Notes: generated from the letters alone by a model not told the origin. A DNA stretch of 64,000 nt from JAIVJZ01 sp035645695 (GCA_035645695.1 DASQMC010000079.1:7544-71543); one strand, 5' to 3'; numbered from the stretch's first letter, positions 1 through 9,968 are shown. A program made the numbers and translations.

Positions 1-69
1 CTCACACGTTCATGTGGCCTCACACGCCAATGAAGTTAACTTCAACGACGCGGATTCGCCGGTTCAACT

Positions 70-2136
70 TCAACGCGTCGCCGTCGCACTTGATTTCAAA
101 TGCTTGTCGAACCATTCAAGTTGGCGGCGCACGAGATCGATCTGGTGATTCGGTTCGGCGATGCCGTGCCCTTCGCGCGGGTAGCGGACGAAGACGGTTT
201 CGATGCCGCGCTTGCGCAGGGCGCGATAATACTGTTCGGCCTGCGCGATGGGAACGCGCCTGTCCTGCTCGCCGTGCGTGATCAGCAAAGGCGTCTTGAC
301 GCGATCCGCGTAGCGCACGGGCGACCACTTTTCATAAGCTTCGCGCGCCGTCCAGGGGGTGCCGCCGAAGCCGTATTCCATCAGGCCGGGGATGTCGCTC
401 TGGCCGTGGAAGCTGTACCAATCGCTGATCCCGGCGTGGCCGATGGCGGCCTTGAAACGGTTGGTCTGCGTGATGACCCAGAAGGTCATGAAGCCGCCGT
501 ACGAGCCGCCCATCACGGCGAGGCGTTCGGGGTCGGCCACGCCCGTCTTGACGAGTTCGTCCACGCCCGTCATCAGGTCTTGATAATCCTTGCCGCCCCA
601 ATCGCCCACGTTTGCGGTCGTGAACTTGTGGCCGTAGCCGGTCGAGCCGCGCGGGTTGGGCAACAGCACCGCATAGCCGCCCGCGGCGAAGATCTGCGCG
701 CGCGTATTGAAGCCGTAGGTGAAATGCGAGTAAGGCCCGCCGTGAATCTGCAAAATGAGCGGGTAGCGTTTGCCCTGCTCGTAACCGAGCGGCTTTAAGA
801 GCAAGCCCTCGATCTCAAGCCCGTCCGGCGCTTTCCAGCGGACGACTTCCGTCGCGACAAGCGCGAAGTCCTTGATGTGCGAGTTGAAGCTCGTCAGGCG
901 CTGCGCGCCCTTGCCCGCGCTCGATGCGACCCAGATGTCGTTCGGCGTCTTCGCGTCGTTGAAGGCGAAGGCCAACATGCGCCCGTCGCGCGAGAGGTCA
1001 ACGCCCGCATACGCGCCCTTGCTCTGGAAGATCGCCTGCGGCGGCGCGTTCCCCGCGAACGGAATTTTCAACAATTGGCCGTAGACGCCTTCCGCGCCCG
1101 CCGCATACAACGCCGCCCCGTCGGGCGACCACTTCGGCGCGCCGTTGACGGAATCATTATACTTGCCCGTCAGGTTACGGGGCGGGGGGGCATTGGCGGC
1201 CGCGCTTGCGTCCGAAGCCACGACGACGAGATCGATCTTGGCCGCCCACGATGCCGGCTCGTCGTTTGAGAGATAAGCGATCCATTTTCCATCCGGCGAA
1301 AAGCGGGGCGCGTAATCGGGTCCGGCGTTCGTGGTGAGTTGGCGAGGCGCGCCGCCCGCGGCGGGAGCAACGTAGAGGTCTGTGTTGCGTTCGTCCGAGA
1401 TGTCCGTGAAGGACGACTCCTGCGAGCCGCCCTTGCTCATCGTGTAGGCGACCCACGCGGCGTCGGGCGACCACTGCGGGTCTGAGACGGTGAAGGAGCC
1501 TTCCGTTACGCGCCGCTTCTCTTTCGTATCGAGATTGATCGTCCATAGATGCGAATAGATGAAGCCGCTGTCAACGACGATGGCGTCAAACTTGTCCTTC
1601 CTGCGTTTGTCGCGCTCGGCCTTGTCCTGCGGCGTGTCGCGCACGACGTAGGCGATCCGGCGGCCATCGGGCGACCAGCGAAACTGCGCGACGCCCGCTT
1701 CCTCTTCCGTCAGGCGTTCGGCCTCGCCGCCCGCGACGGGGATAATCCAGATTTGATTGCGCGGCGCGGATGAAGGAGCGTCCGGTCGCGGCGCGTCGCG
1801 GTTGGCGAGGAAGGCGATGCGACGGCTGTCCGGCGACCACTGCGGCGCGCTCTCGCCGCGTTCGCCGTTCGTCAGTTTGTAGGCCGCGCCGCCCGCGCCC
1901 GCCGCGCCCACTCCGACTATGTGTATGTGCGTGTCGCGCCGGTTCTCTTTCCGGTTCCACTCGCCGACAGTGAAGGCGATCAACTTGCCGTCCGGCGACC
2001 ACTGCGGCGCGCCCACCTCCTGTAACGCGAGCGCATCTTCAATCGTCAACTTTTTGCCCTGCGCCCGCGCCACGACAGCGCCCGCCGTCAAGGCCAGCGA
2101 CAACACCCACACACACATCCCTGCACGTCTCATCAT
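70..2136 (-). CDS. Secreted S9-family prolyl oligopeptidase-type serine peptidase
   Basis: This is an exported serine peptidase that cleaves peptides, in the acylaminoacyl-peptidase/dipeptidyl-peptidase branch. About 688 aa: a signal peptide (residues 1-24, ending at an ARAQ site), then WD40-like/PD40 propeller blades with recurring WSPD(G/S) motifs (about 30-400), then an alpha/beta hydrolase domain (about 440-680). The catalytic triad is visible: Ser545 in GGSYGGF, Asp625 in HGEQDRR and His657 in REGHG. The open frame extends upstream to 2220, but I chose the ATG at 2134-2136 because AGGAGACGAGGG precedes it and the signal peptide then sits at the N-terminus. A second ATG follows directly at 2131-2133. 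It stands alone behind the terminator of the upstream BNR gene. The family call is firm; the substrate is unknown. Confidence 0.93.
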   Translation of the reverse strand: MMRRAGMCVWVLSLALTAGAVVARAQGKKLTIEDALALQEVGAPQWSPDGKLIAFTVGEWNRKENRRDTHIHIVGVGAAGAGGAAYKLTNGERGESAPQWSPDSRRIAFLANRDAPRPDAPSSAPRNQIWIIPVAGGEAERLTEEEAGVAQFRWSPDGRRIAYVVRDTPQDKAERDKRRKDKFDAIVVDSGFIYSHLWTINLDTKEKRRVTEGSFTVSDPQWSPDAAWVAYTMSKGGSQESSFTDISDERNTDLYVAPAAGGAPRQLTTNAGPDYAPRFSPDGKWIAYLSNDEPASWAAKIDLVVVASDASAAANAPPPRNLTGKYNDSVNGAPKWSPDGAALYAAGAEGVYGQLLKIPFAGNAPPQAIFQSKGAYAGVDLSRDGRMLAFAFNDAKTPNDIWVASSAGKGAQRLTSFNSHIKDFALVATEVVRWKAPDGLEIEGLLLKPLGYEQGKRYPLILQIHGGPYSHFTYGFNTRAQIFAAGGYAVLLPNPRGSTGYGHKFTTANVGDWGGKDYQDLMTGVDELVKTGVADPERLAVMGGSYGGFMTFWVITQTNRFKAAIGHAGISDWYSFHGQSDIPGLMEYGFGGTPWTAREAYEKWSPVRYADRVKTPLLITHGEQDRRVPIAQAEQYYRALRKRGIETVFVRYPREGHGIAEPNHQIDLVRRQLEWFDKHLKSSATATR

Positions 2137-2435
2137 TTCGATCCCTCGTCTCCTGATCTGTGAGCAAAAGTATACGGAACTCAGGCCGTAGCGGTTTCCA
2201 TATTTGTGAGTTGGACACATCGCGGGAAAAGCTACTTATAGCGCATCCCGCCGGGAAATGCTCGAAAATTCTTTCAAAATCGCCGGGCATCACGCGACCC
2301 GCCGACACGCCCGCGAGACTCCCGGTTTATGTCGAACATCATTTATCGCGCGGCGCGCGCGCAGCGAAACTTCCGACGACCCGCGACCTGTCGAACCGGC
2401 GTGCGGGCGCGCCGATCCTTTCGTGCTTAACGAAA

Positions 2436-2472
2436 GAACGCCGCCGCTCTTCGGTGAAGAGCGGCGGCGTTC
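2436..2472 (-). terminator. Perfect 16-bp GC-rich hairpin between BNR gene and S9 peptidase
   Basis: Arms at 2436-2451 and 2457-2472 are perfectly complementary around a 5-nt loop. Read on the minus strand, the hairpin lies 36 nt after the stop of the BNR-repeat gene and is followed by a weak T-rich stretch (TTTCGTT). It most likely terminates the BNR transcript before the peptidase promoter. The tail is too weak to call it a textbook intrinsic terminator. Confidence 0.7.
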
Positions 2473-2507
2473 CTGTCGGTTCAACGTTCGTGGCGTTGAT
2501 TGGTTGT

Positions 2508-5500
2508 TTAGGGCAGACCCTCAAGGCTGACGATGAAGCGGAACGCGCCTTCCTTATCGACGCCCAACATGAACTGAACGTCCACGGAGCACGTCGAGGT
2601 GGGAGCGCAGATACCCGCGACCGTCGATTCGAGACCGGCCGGGAATTGCGCGTTGACGAGCGTGAGCGTCGTGTTGTAACCGCCGCCGTTAGGTTGCTGC
2701 ATCGGCAGTTGCTCGATGAGCGTGCCGCGCACCCTGGCGGACGCGTTGGCAGCCGTCGGCACAAGTTGATCGGAAGAATCAAGCACGCGCAGGTCTGCGA
2801 AGCCCGCGGGCGCGGGGTTCGTCGTGATGTCCACCACGCGGAAGCGGATACGTGTGATCGTCTGACCGCTGTCGTTGGTGAAACGACGGCGAATGGTCAT
2901 CGTGCCGAAACTGCGGTTCACGCCGATGTTCGACCCGTCGCGCGAGCGATTGGGCGAAGCGGACGACGCGACCGACGGATCGAACATCGTCACGGTGATA
3001 TTGCGAGCCGTGTCCTGCCGCGGGCTGACGGTGTTCTGCGGCCCCGGTGCGCCGAGTATTGGCTGAGCCGCGCCGAAGGAGGCCGTCCCTGTGGAGACGA
3101 ACACGAAGTCCTGATTGTTCGCGTTGGTGTCCTGCGGGACGCCGGACGCGAGTTTTCGCACGAAGCTGATCTCGCCGTCGGTCGAGCCGATGGGAGCCAG
3201 ACCCGCACCTTCGAGCCTGTTAGCCGCGTTTCCGGTGAAGCCGACCGCGTCGAGGCGGTTGCCCGGCGCGAACGTGCCTCGGTCGGTCGTCGAATACAAC
3301 GCCAGACCGCCGTCATCGTCGATGTCCGTGCCGGTGATGGGTCGGTAGTAGAAATCGGCGGCGGCATACCGGACGAGGCTGTAGCCGCCCGCTGCGAGCA
3401 GGAAGTGCTTGCGCGCAGGGATGACCGTGCCGTTCGGGATGACGGCCACATTCTCGGCCGTGCCGCCCGAGGTGGCGTCAATCGCCCAGCCTTCCGTGCC
3501 GTCGCCGGCGTTGACCGTGATGTCCGCGCCCGTGTTGTTATACAACTCGATGAACTCGTCGGTCGCACCGCTCGTGCCGCGCAGGCGGAACTCGCTGATG
3601 ATCACCTGACCGGGCGTGGCCGTCGTGGCGGCCGTGTTGGCCGAGGCCGCGAAGTCCTGCCCGCTCTGGCTGTTCGGGACATCAGTGTAGGTGCGATAGG
3701 CGGGCGCGAAGCGCGTCCCCGCACGCGTAGGTCTGACCGTGTAGTTGCCGCCTGCCTGTAGGCCGGTGAACGAGTACGCGCCGGTCGGCCCCGTTGCGAC
3801 CTGCGCCTGGGTGGTCGAACCGGTGAGCCTCACGGTTGCGGTTTCGCCCGCCGCGAGGCCGGTCACGTTGCCGCTGATGGTGAGCGCCGAGGGCGGCGTG
3901 AGAGCGATCTCCCACATACCGCGGCTGTGCGTGGCGATGCGCAGGAAGCGGTTGGCGTCCTGAATGACCATCTGGAAGACGGCGAGGCGCGGCAAGCCCG
4001 TGCCGTAGGGAACCCACGTCGCGCCGCCGTCCTGCGAGGTGTAGACGCCGATGTCCGTGCCCGCGTAGAGATGCGTCGGGTCGGCAGGGTCAACCACGAA
4101 GGCATTGACGGGAACATCGGGGATACCGTTAGCGATGGCCGTCCACGTCGTCGCGCCGGGCGTGTCGCTAAGGTTGGTGGTCTTCCAGATATGCTCCACG
4201 GCCGGGATGCCCTGGCCGCCGTAGCAAACATAGGCGACCGACGAATTGGTCGGATCAATGAAGACGCGTCCGACGGCTCTGCGATTGGCAACCGAAATCG
4301 GAGGAGTCACCTCCGTCAAAACGTTCGAGCCGGAGCGGGTCGCGAAGACCTGACCGCCCACCGTCTGGAGGCCGGCCGTCGTGTTCGCGCTCTGAACGGC
4401 AGTGCCCACGATGCGCGCGTTGTCGTCGGTTTTGCTCACCCAGACGGATGAAATGGCTGCGCCGACCGAAGGCGCCGCCGGGAAAGGATTGACCGGCGCC
4501 TGACTGGCGACCGTCATCGTGTCGCCGCGATTGATCGAGCGATAGAGACGATCCGTGGCGAAGTAGAATGTGTTCGGCTGGCCGGGAATGAGGCTCGGCC
4601 CCAAATCCATCGGCGCGTAGAAAAGCACGTTATCGTTGGTGATGCCGTTCGGCCCTTCCACGTCGCCGCAAGCGTTGACGAAGCCGCCGAACACTTGGTT
4701 GTTGATATTGCCCTTGAGCACCCACTCGCCTTCAAACGCGCAGTCCGTGCGCGAGACGCGCCCGAAGCCGATGAGGGTGTTCTGCTGGTTGAAGTACGTG
4801 TGGTACATCGTGACGTTCGTGGTGTCGGTCGTGCTCTTGTCGATGAGAGCATAACCGCCATCGCCGAAGTCCGCGCGACGCCACTGGTTGATCGGCTTAT
4901 TCGGGTCGGCATTGTCGGTGGGCAGCAGGAACTGCGTGCCGTTGTCCTGCGTGCCGCCGAGCGTGAAGAAGCGGTCGGTGGCGTGCACGTCCAAGCCCTG
5001 AAACTGGGTCGCGCTGTAGCCGGGGTTATTGAGCGAAGTCCATGTGACGCCCTTGTTGGTCGAGCGCCAGATGCCGCCGTCGCTGCCGGTGTAGACGATG
5101 TTAGGGTTCGACCGGGAAACGACCGTTACGTGCGTGTCGGCATGGAGGCCGGTGTCGTTGCGTGCGAACGACGCGCCCCCGTCCGTTGAGCGCGCCTGGA
5201 TGCGCGAGCAGGGATTCGACGTAGACAGTGCAGAGCCGCCGAGATGGACGATGTTCGGGTCGCTCGGGTCGGACTCGATGGAGATATCGTAGGAGCACTG
5301 GCCGCCGCAGAAACCGCCGCCGCCCAGCTGCTTGACCCACGTCAAACCGCCGTCGATGGACTTGCGCACCGCGCCCGAGTTGGTCGTGCAGGACGTGCCC
5401 GCCGCCGACTCGCTCGAGGCAAGATAAAAGGTGGTAACGCTGCCGATTCTCGTCGCGGAGAACTCGCCGCGCGTGGTGTTGAGGGCAAGCCGCTGCGTGA

Positions 5501-6737
5501 AGGTCGGCGTGGCCGCGAGCGCATCAGCCGTGCGCCAGACGCCTCCTAGAGCGGCTCCTGCCGTCGAGCCGGGGCGGACGAAAGCCACGAGGACGTTCGG
5601 GTCGCCCGGATCGAAGCGAATACCTGTGATGTTGTGGTTGCCGGTGCAGGGGCTGTCGAAGCAGTTTTCCGGCGCGACGAGCAGCTTCTGGAAGGCAACG
5701 GTGCCGGCGGCGGCCGTCGCGTTGGTCGAACGATAGAGACCGCGAATCCCGAGCGGCGGAATCGTGCCGCCCTGCGGAGTCTGTTGCGGATTGCCGACGA
5801 TGGCCGAAGTGGTCGAGACGAAGATGGTCGCCGGGTCGGTCGGATGCACCAGAATGTCACTGATGGCGCGGCCGGAAAACGTGCTGGTAGATACGGCCGT
5901 CGGAGTAGGCCCGGGAGTCATGAAATTATAGGCCGGGTTGATGGGGCCGGTAAGGTCTGCGGTCGTCAGCGCGTTGTTGATGCGATAGACGCCTATCCCG
6001 GCGTAGCAGCCGCTGCCGCACTGGTTGGACTCGCCCGTGCCGACATACAGGATGGTCGGGTCGGAGGGCGCGAAAGCGAGCGCGCCGATGGCGAGCGATT
6101 CCGCGCTGTCGAAGATGGGCGTCCACGTCTGCCCGCCGTTGAGCGAGCGGAAGACGCCGCCGTTGGCCGACGAGATGAAAACGATGTCCGGGTTGGTCGG
6201 GTGGACGGCGATGGCCGTGGTGCGCCCGCTGACCGGGTGAACTACGTTGGCAGTCTGACCGTTCGGGATCGGTTGCGGGCCGATGGGCGTCCAGCTCGTG
6301 CTGCTGATCATCGGCTGCGCCAACAGGCCGTTCTTCGCGTCCTTTTGCAGCTTCGATTCCTGCTGCACCATCTGACCAATCGCCTTCACGCGAAGCATCG
6401 AGTCATATGTGCCGTCCTCGCTCACGCCGAGCAGCATGTTGATATGCTCCTGCCGCTTCTGTAGATATGCCTCGAAGTTGACCTTGCCTCTCTGGAAGGC
6501 GGGCAGGTCCGGGTCATTTTCTTTAGCCGCGTCCGGCTTGCGATTCAGGTTACGCAGACGTTTGGTGGGCGCGTTTTGTGCGGTGCCGCCCTTCTGCGCG
6601 CCGGTTGAGACGGCGTCATTCGCCTTCGAAGTTTTGCCGCGTTCCTGTGCGCTGGTGGCTGACTTGAAATTCAAAGCCAATAGGGAGAGCACGACGGCAA
6701 CGCCGGCGAGCAACATCCATCTCGTGTAGTTCTTCAT
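2508..6737 (-). CDS. Giant exported BNR/sortilin-like repeat protein with lamin-tail domain
   Basis: 1409 aa. A signal peptide (MKNYTRWM followed by a hydrophobic stretch, about 1-30) marks it for export. Residues about 150-940 carry many BNR/Asp-box-like units (S-x-D-G-G-x-T-W; S-x-N-x-G-x-T-W), as in sortilin/VPS10-type and glycosidase-like propellers. A carboxypeptidase-regulatory/SdrB-like beta domain follows (about 945-1020), then a lamin-tail domain (about 1040-1190, beginning VIISEFRLRG and containing DEFIELYNN), then a beta-rich C-terminus. No catalytic motif was seen. Such proteins are usually surface or secreted adhesive or substrate-binding proteins. The ATG at 6735-6737 is preceded by GGAGAACTTG. 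Transcribed alone, ending at the hairpin at 2436-2472. Confidence 0.85.
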   Translation of the reverse strand: MKNYTRWMLLAGVAVVLSLLALNFKSATSAQERGKTSKANDAVSTGAQKGGTAQNAPTKRLRNLNRKPDAAKENDPDLPAFQRGKVNFEAYLQKRQEHINMLLGVSEDGTYDSMLRVKAIGQMVQQESKLQKDAKNGLLAQPMISSTSWTPIGPQPIPNGQTANVVHPVSGRTTAIAVHPTNPDIVFISSANGGVFRSLNGGQTWTPIFDSAESLAIGALAFAPSDPTILYVGTGESNQCGSGCYAGIGVYRINNALTTADLTGPINPAYNFMTPGPTPTAVSTSTFSGRAISDILVHPTDPATIFVSTTSAIVGNPQQTPQGGTIPPLGIRGLYRSTNATAAAGTVAFQKLLVAPENCFDSPCTGNHNITGIRFDPGDPNVLVAFVRPGSTAGAALGGVWRTADALAATPTFTQRLALNTTRGEFSATRIGSVTTFYLASSESAAGTSCTTNSGAVRKSIDGGLTWVKQLGGGGFCGGQCSYDISIESDPSDPNIVHLGGSALSTSNPCSRIQARSTDGGASFARNDTGLHADTHVTVVSRSNPNIVYTGSDGGIWRSTNKGVTWTSLNNPGYSATQFQGLDVHATDRFFTLGGTQDNGTQFLLPTDNADPNKPINQWRRADFGDGGYALIDKSTTDTTNVTMYHTYFNQQNTLIGFGRVSRTDCAFEGEWVLKGNINNQVFGGFVNACGDVEGPNGITNDNVLFYAPMDLGPSLIPGQPNTFYFATDRLYRSINRGDTMTVASQAPVNPFPAAPSVGAAISSVWVSKTDDNARIVGTAVQSANTTAGLQTVGGQVFATRSGSNVLTEVTPPISVANRRAVGRVFIDPTNSSVAYVCYGGQGIPAVEHIWKTTNLSDTPGATTWTAIANGIPDVPVNAFVVDPADPTHLYAGTDIGVYTSQDGGATWVPYGTGLPRLAVFQMVIQDANRFLRIATHSRGMWEIALTPPSALTISGNVTGLAAGETATVRLTGSTTQAQVATGPTGAYSFTGLQAGGNYTVRPTRAGTRFAPAYRTYTDVPNSQSGQDFAASANTAATTATPGQVIISEFRLRGTSGATDEFIELYNNTGADITVNAGDGTEGWAIDATSGGTAENVAVIPNGTVIPARKHFLLAAGGYSLVRYAAADFYYRPITGTDIDDDGGLALYSTTDRGTFAPGNRLDAVGFTGNAANRLEGAGLAPIGSTDGEISFVRKLASGVPQDTNANNQDFVFVSTGTASFGAAQPILGAPGPQNTVSPRQDTARNITVTMFDPSVASSASPNRSRDGSNIGVNRSFGTMTIRRRFTNDSGQTITRIRFRVVDITTNPAPAGFADLRVLDSSDQLVPTAANASARVRGTLIEQLPMQQPNGGGYNTTLTLVNAQFPAGLESTVAGICAPTSTCSVDVQFMLGVDKEGAFRFIVSLEGLP

Positions 6738-7482
6738 GCAAGTTCTCCTGGAGGGGTTAAACTATCAAGAATCGGCGAACGCGCTCCGTCGGCTTAACAA
6801 ACAGCCGCCGGCTTAAACGCCCGCACGGTTCGGAATCAAAACCGTTTACCTGCTAGTAAAGCGCAGCTATCTTTTTCATTTGAAGGTTGAATCGAAATGC
6901 CGCACCGAATCCCCGGCGACTCAATATTCGCTCCTGACGGAAACGCCAACGGCACACCTTTCCGGCTGAAAGGGTCAGGTAGGTTGCGGGGGAAGGAATT
7001 TGTTAGATTGTAAATAACGGGTTTCTGGGAAATGATCGAGGTTGCGGCCTCTTCCTGATCTCAAAATAACTCACTGCGGTCTTTTAAGTAAGCCCGAGTA
7101 AAGTAATCTCTTTTGCCGCTTACTGTCAACATGTTCGGGAACTTTCGTGTCGCCGGGACGCGCGCCCGGCTGCCTGCTGCCCATTCGCACGCCGGTACGG
7201 GGCAGTGGGAAAAATCACCAAAAGAGGGTAGCAGAATAATCTCCGCCGAGCTACCGGGAAGTGATTGATTCCCTTCTTTGAGTCTGAACATCATCGCCAC
7301 AGCCTTGCCGCGGCCATTCGAAACGGCATAGAGGTGCCAAGTGTCGCCGCCCTTACAGCCGGGAGCGGCGAGACGAAAATCTCGCCGCTCTTTTTTCGTC
7401 TCACAGTCTCGCTGTCCGGCGCGTGTTGCCGCCCGGCCGGGGGTTTACAAACTCCGCGTGAGTGCGGCACACTGCGCTGCCG
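6738..7482. other. Divergent intergenic region, no supported protein gene
   Basis: This 745-bp gap separates the minus-strand BNR gene from the plus-strand permease, so it should hold both promoters. It is AT-richer than its surroundings between about 6830 and 7110. A 79-codon minus frame (7061-7300) lacks a ribosome site and resembles nothing I know. The only clear structure is the plus-strand terminator hairpin at 7363-7396. A smaller possible stem pairs GGTAGC (7228-7233) with GCTACC near 7250. I could not assign a riboswitch class. Confidence 0.5.
7363..7396 (+). terminator. Orphan intrinsic terminator upstream of permease (possible attenuator)
   Basis: GAGCGGCGAG (7363-7372) pairs perfectly with CTCGCCGCTC (7381-7390) around an 8-nt loop and is followed immediately by TTTTTT. 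This is a textbook Rho-independent terminator on the plus strand. No plus-strand gene lies upstream, so it would end either a short leader RNA or an unseen small RNA. It sits about 90 nt before the permease start. Confidence 0.8.
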
Positions 7483-8862
7483 ATGGACGACATGCCCCGA
7501 GCCTCCACTGCAAACGCGCCGCCCGCGACGCACAAACTCGCGCGCCGCCTCAATCTCTTCGACGCGACCATGCTCGTCATGGGCGGCATCGTGGGCGCGG
7601 GCATCTTCGTCAACCCGGCGGAAGTGGCGCGGCAGGTGCACACGCCCTTTCTCATTCTCGGCGCGTGGCTCGTGGGCGGGCTGATCGCGCTCGCAGGGGC
7701 GTTCGTCTACGCGGAGTTGGCGGCGCGTAGACCCGAAGTCGGAGGCCAGTATGCTTATCTGCGCGACGCGTATCACCCGACGGTGGCATTCCTCTACGGT
7801 TGGTCGCTGCTGCTCGTCATACAGTCGGGCGGGATGGCGGCCGTCGCCATCACTTTCGCGCGCTACTTCGCCGAACTCACGCGAGCGCCTCTGCCGGAAG
7901 GCGCGCTCGCCGCGCTCGTGCTCATGCTGCTGACGGCCGTCAACTGCCTCGGCGTTCGCGCCGGCAGCAACGTGCAGAGCGCGCTGATGGTCTTGAAGAT
8001 CGCGGCCATCGCCGCGCTCGTCTTCGGCGGCTGGTGGTTCTCGGGCGGGACGAACGGGTTCGCCGAGAGCACGCCAGCGCGGCATGAGCCTTTATCGTTC
8101 GATCTTTTAACCGCAATGGGCGCGGCGCTCACGCCCGTCATGTTCGCTTACGGCGGCTGGCAGACGACGAGTTTCGTCGCGGGAGAGATGCGCGACCCGC
8201 GACGCGATCTGGCGCGCGGGCTGCTGTTCGGCGTGATTGGTGTGGTGCTGCTCTACACGGCGGTCAGTTTTGTGTGCGTGTACGCGCTCGGCGCGGAAGG
8301 TTTGGCGCAGACGAACACGCCCGCTACCGCCGTCATGCGCGGCGCGCTCGGCGAACGCGGCGCGCTCCTCATCGCGCTCGGCATCACAGTCTCGACGCTC
8401 GGCTTCCTCAGTCAAGGCATGCTCACCGCGCCCCGCGTCTATTTCGCGATGGCGGAAGACGGATTGTTCTTCCGCCGCATCGCGCAGGTCAGCGAACGCA
8501 CGCGCGTGCCGGTCTTCGCCATCGCATTGCAGGGCGCGGCGGCGATCATCATCGCGCTCTCGGGGCGCTACGGCCAGATACTCAACTACGTCGTCTCGGT
8601 CGATTTCATCTGGTTCGGGCTGACCGGGCTCTCCCTCTTCATCTTTCGCCGTCGCTCGTCACCAAGCGACGAGGCGGCCACGACGTTTCGCGTTCCCGGC
8701 CACCCTTACACCACTGCTCTCTTCGTCGCGGCCTGCTGGCTGGTCGTCCTGAGCACCGTCTACAAATATCCGGCCAACAGCATCGTCGGCTTTTTGATCG
8801 TGGCCGCGGGCATCCCGGCTTGCTACTACTGGCTGCGACGGCAAAGGAATTCCCACTTATGA
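7483..8862 (+). CDS. APC-family amino acid permease
   Basis: An integral inner-membrane transporter of the amino acid-polyamine-organocation superfamily, about 459 aa, with roughly 12 hydrophobic segments. The N-terminal motif VMGGIVGAGIFVNP (about residues 27-40) is the characteristic APC helix-1 glycine-rich substrate-binding signature. The frame opens with a GTG at 7462; ATGs at 7483 and 7492 are alternatives. None has a strong ribosome site, so the start is uncertain. Its stop overlaps the start of the aminotransferase by 4 nt (ATGA, 8859-8862), so the two are very probably translationally coupled and act on the same amino acid or a relative. The substrate cannot be named from sequence. 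Confidence 0.9.
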   Translation: MDDMPRASTANAPPATHKLARRLNLFDATMLVMGGIVGAGIFVNPAEVARQVHTPFLILGAWLVGGLIALAGAFVYAELAARRPEVGGQYAYLRDAYHPTVAFLYGWSLLLVIQSGGMAAVAITFARYFAELTRAPLPEGALAALVLMLLTAVNCLGVRAGSNVQSALMVLKIAAIAALVFGGWWFSGGTNGFAESTPARHEPLSFDLLTAMGAALTPVMFAYGGWQTTSFVAGEMRDPRRDLARGLLFGVIGVVLLYTAVSFVCVYALGAEGLAQTNTPATAVMRGALGERGALLIALGITVSTLGFLSQGMLTAPRVYFAMAEDGLFFRRIAQVSERTRVPVFAIALQGAAAIIIALSGRYGQILNYVVSVDFIWFGLTGLSLFIFRRRSSPSDEAATTFRVPGHPYTTALFVAACWLVVLSTVYKYPANSIVGFLIVAAGIPACYYWLRRQRNSHL

Positions 8863-9968
8863 ACGAACGGCAGCGCGTGATGAGTTCCGCCTACATGCAC
8901 TGGGCGAAGACGCAGACACCTGCGCCCTATAACCTCGCGACGAGCGGCGTCAACCACTACCCGCTCGAAAGCCTGCGCGTCTCGCTCTCCGATCTCGAAC
9001 TGAGCGGCACGAGCGGTTACGGCTATCCGCCGCTGCAAAAGGCCATCGCCGCCCATTGCGGCGTCGCGACAGATTCGGTCGTCGCCGCCAACGGCACTTC
9101 GATGGCGAACTTTCTCGCGATGGCCGCGCTCGTCGAACCCGGCGACGAAGTGCTCGTCGAGCAGCCCACCTACGAGTTGCTCATCTCGGCCGCGCTCTAC
9201 CTCGGCGCGGAGGTGAAAAGGTTCGCGCGCCCGTTTGAATCGCAATTCCGCCTCGACCCCGCCGAAGTCGAACGCGCCATCACGCCCCGGACGCGTCTCG
9301 TCGTCGTCACGAATTTGCACAACCCTTCGAACGCTTATTCCGGCGACGACACGCTTAAACAGATCGGCGACATCGCGGCTCGCGTGGGGGCGCGCGTCCT
9401 CGTCGATGAAGTTTATCTCGACGCCGCCTTCGCGCGTTCGCCTCGAACCGCTCAACGCCTCGGCGAACATGTCATCAGCACGGCGAGCCTGACGAAGGTC
9501 TACGGCCTCAGGGGCCTGCGCTGCGGCTGGATACTGGCCGCGCCCGCGCTGGCAGAGCGCATGTGGCGGCTCAACGACCTCTTCGGCGTCGCGCAACCGC
9601 ACGCCTCGGAACGCCTCAGTTGTATCGCCTTCGCGCGCCTCCCCGAGATCGCCGCCGGCACGCGCGCCCTGCTCGAACGCAACCGCGCCCTCGCCAACAG
9701 TTTCTTCTCCACGCGCGACGACCTCGAAACTTTCCCCATCACCGACGGCATGATTTCGTTTCCGCGCCTGCGACACAACGGCAGCGCGGACTCTCTCTGC
9801 GCACTGCTGCGCGAGAAGTATGAAACGTCGCTTGTGCCGGGGAGATTTTTCGAGATGCCCGGACACTTCCGCCTCAGCATCACGGGCGACACGGAGATGT
9901 TGAGCGGCGGGCTGGAACGTCTCGGCGCGGCGTTGGACGAGATCAAGGGGCGGCCAAACGAACAGTAG
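8859..9968 (+). CDS. PLP-dependent class I/II aminotransferase
   Basis: 369 aa, fold-type I aminotransferase. Lys213 in SLTKVYGLRGLRCGW is the expected Schiff-base lysine. LHNPSNAY near residue 153 is the substrate/PLP Asn-Pro motif, and DEVYLDAAF matches the conserved Asp region. It probably moves an amino group between an amino acid and a 2-oxo acid in the cytoplasm. The ATG overlaps the permease stop (ATGA), with an AAGGAA ribosome site inside the permease end. The permease pairing suggests import and use of an amino acid. It could also be a MalY- or alanine-aminotransferase-like enzyme; the exact substrate is not evident. Confidence 0.9.
   Translation: MNERQRVMSSAYMHWAKTQTPAPYNLATSGVNHYPLESLRVSLSDLELSGTSGYGYPPLQKAIAAHCGVATDSVVAANGTSMANFLAMAALVEPGDEVLVEQPTYELLISAALYLGAEVKRFARPFESQFRLDPAEVERAITPRTRLVVVTNLHNPSNAYSGDDTLKQIGDIAARVGARVLVDEVYLDAAFARSPRTAQRLGEHVISTASLTKVYGLRGLRCGWILAAPALAERMWRLNDLFGVAQPHASERLSCIAFARLPEIAAGTRALLERNRALANSFFSTRDDLETFPITDGMISFPRLRHNGSADSLCALLREKYETSLVPGRFFEMPGHFRLSITGDTEMLSGGLERLGAALDEIKGRPNEQ

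Noticed and set aside
1..69. Gene at the left edge
   Set aside because: The first 69 bases hold no start or frame that can be supported; they are probably the 3' flank of the S9 peptidase gene.
7061..7300. 79-codon minus-strand frame upstream of the BNR gene
   Set aside because: No ribosome site, no recognisable features, ordinary chance length in this composition.
7000..7360. Known riboswitch (cobalamin, TPP, glycine, c-di-GMP) upstream of the permease
   Set aside because: I looked for the conserved core sequences and found none convincing; only the terminator is supported.
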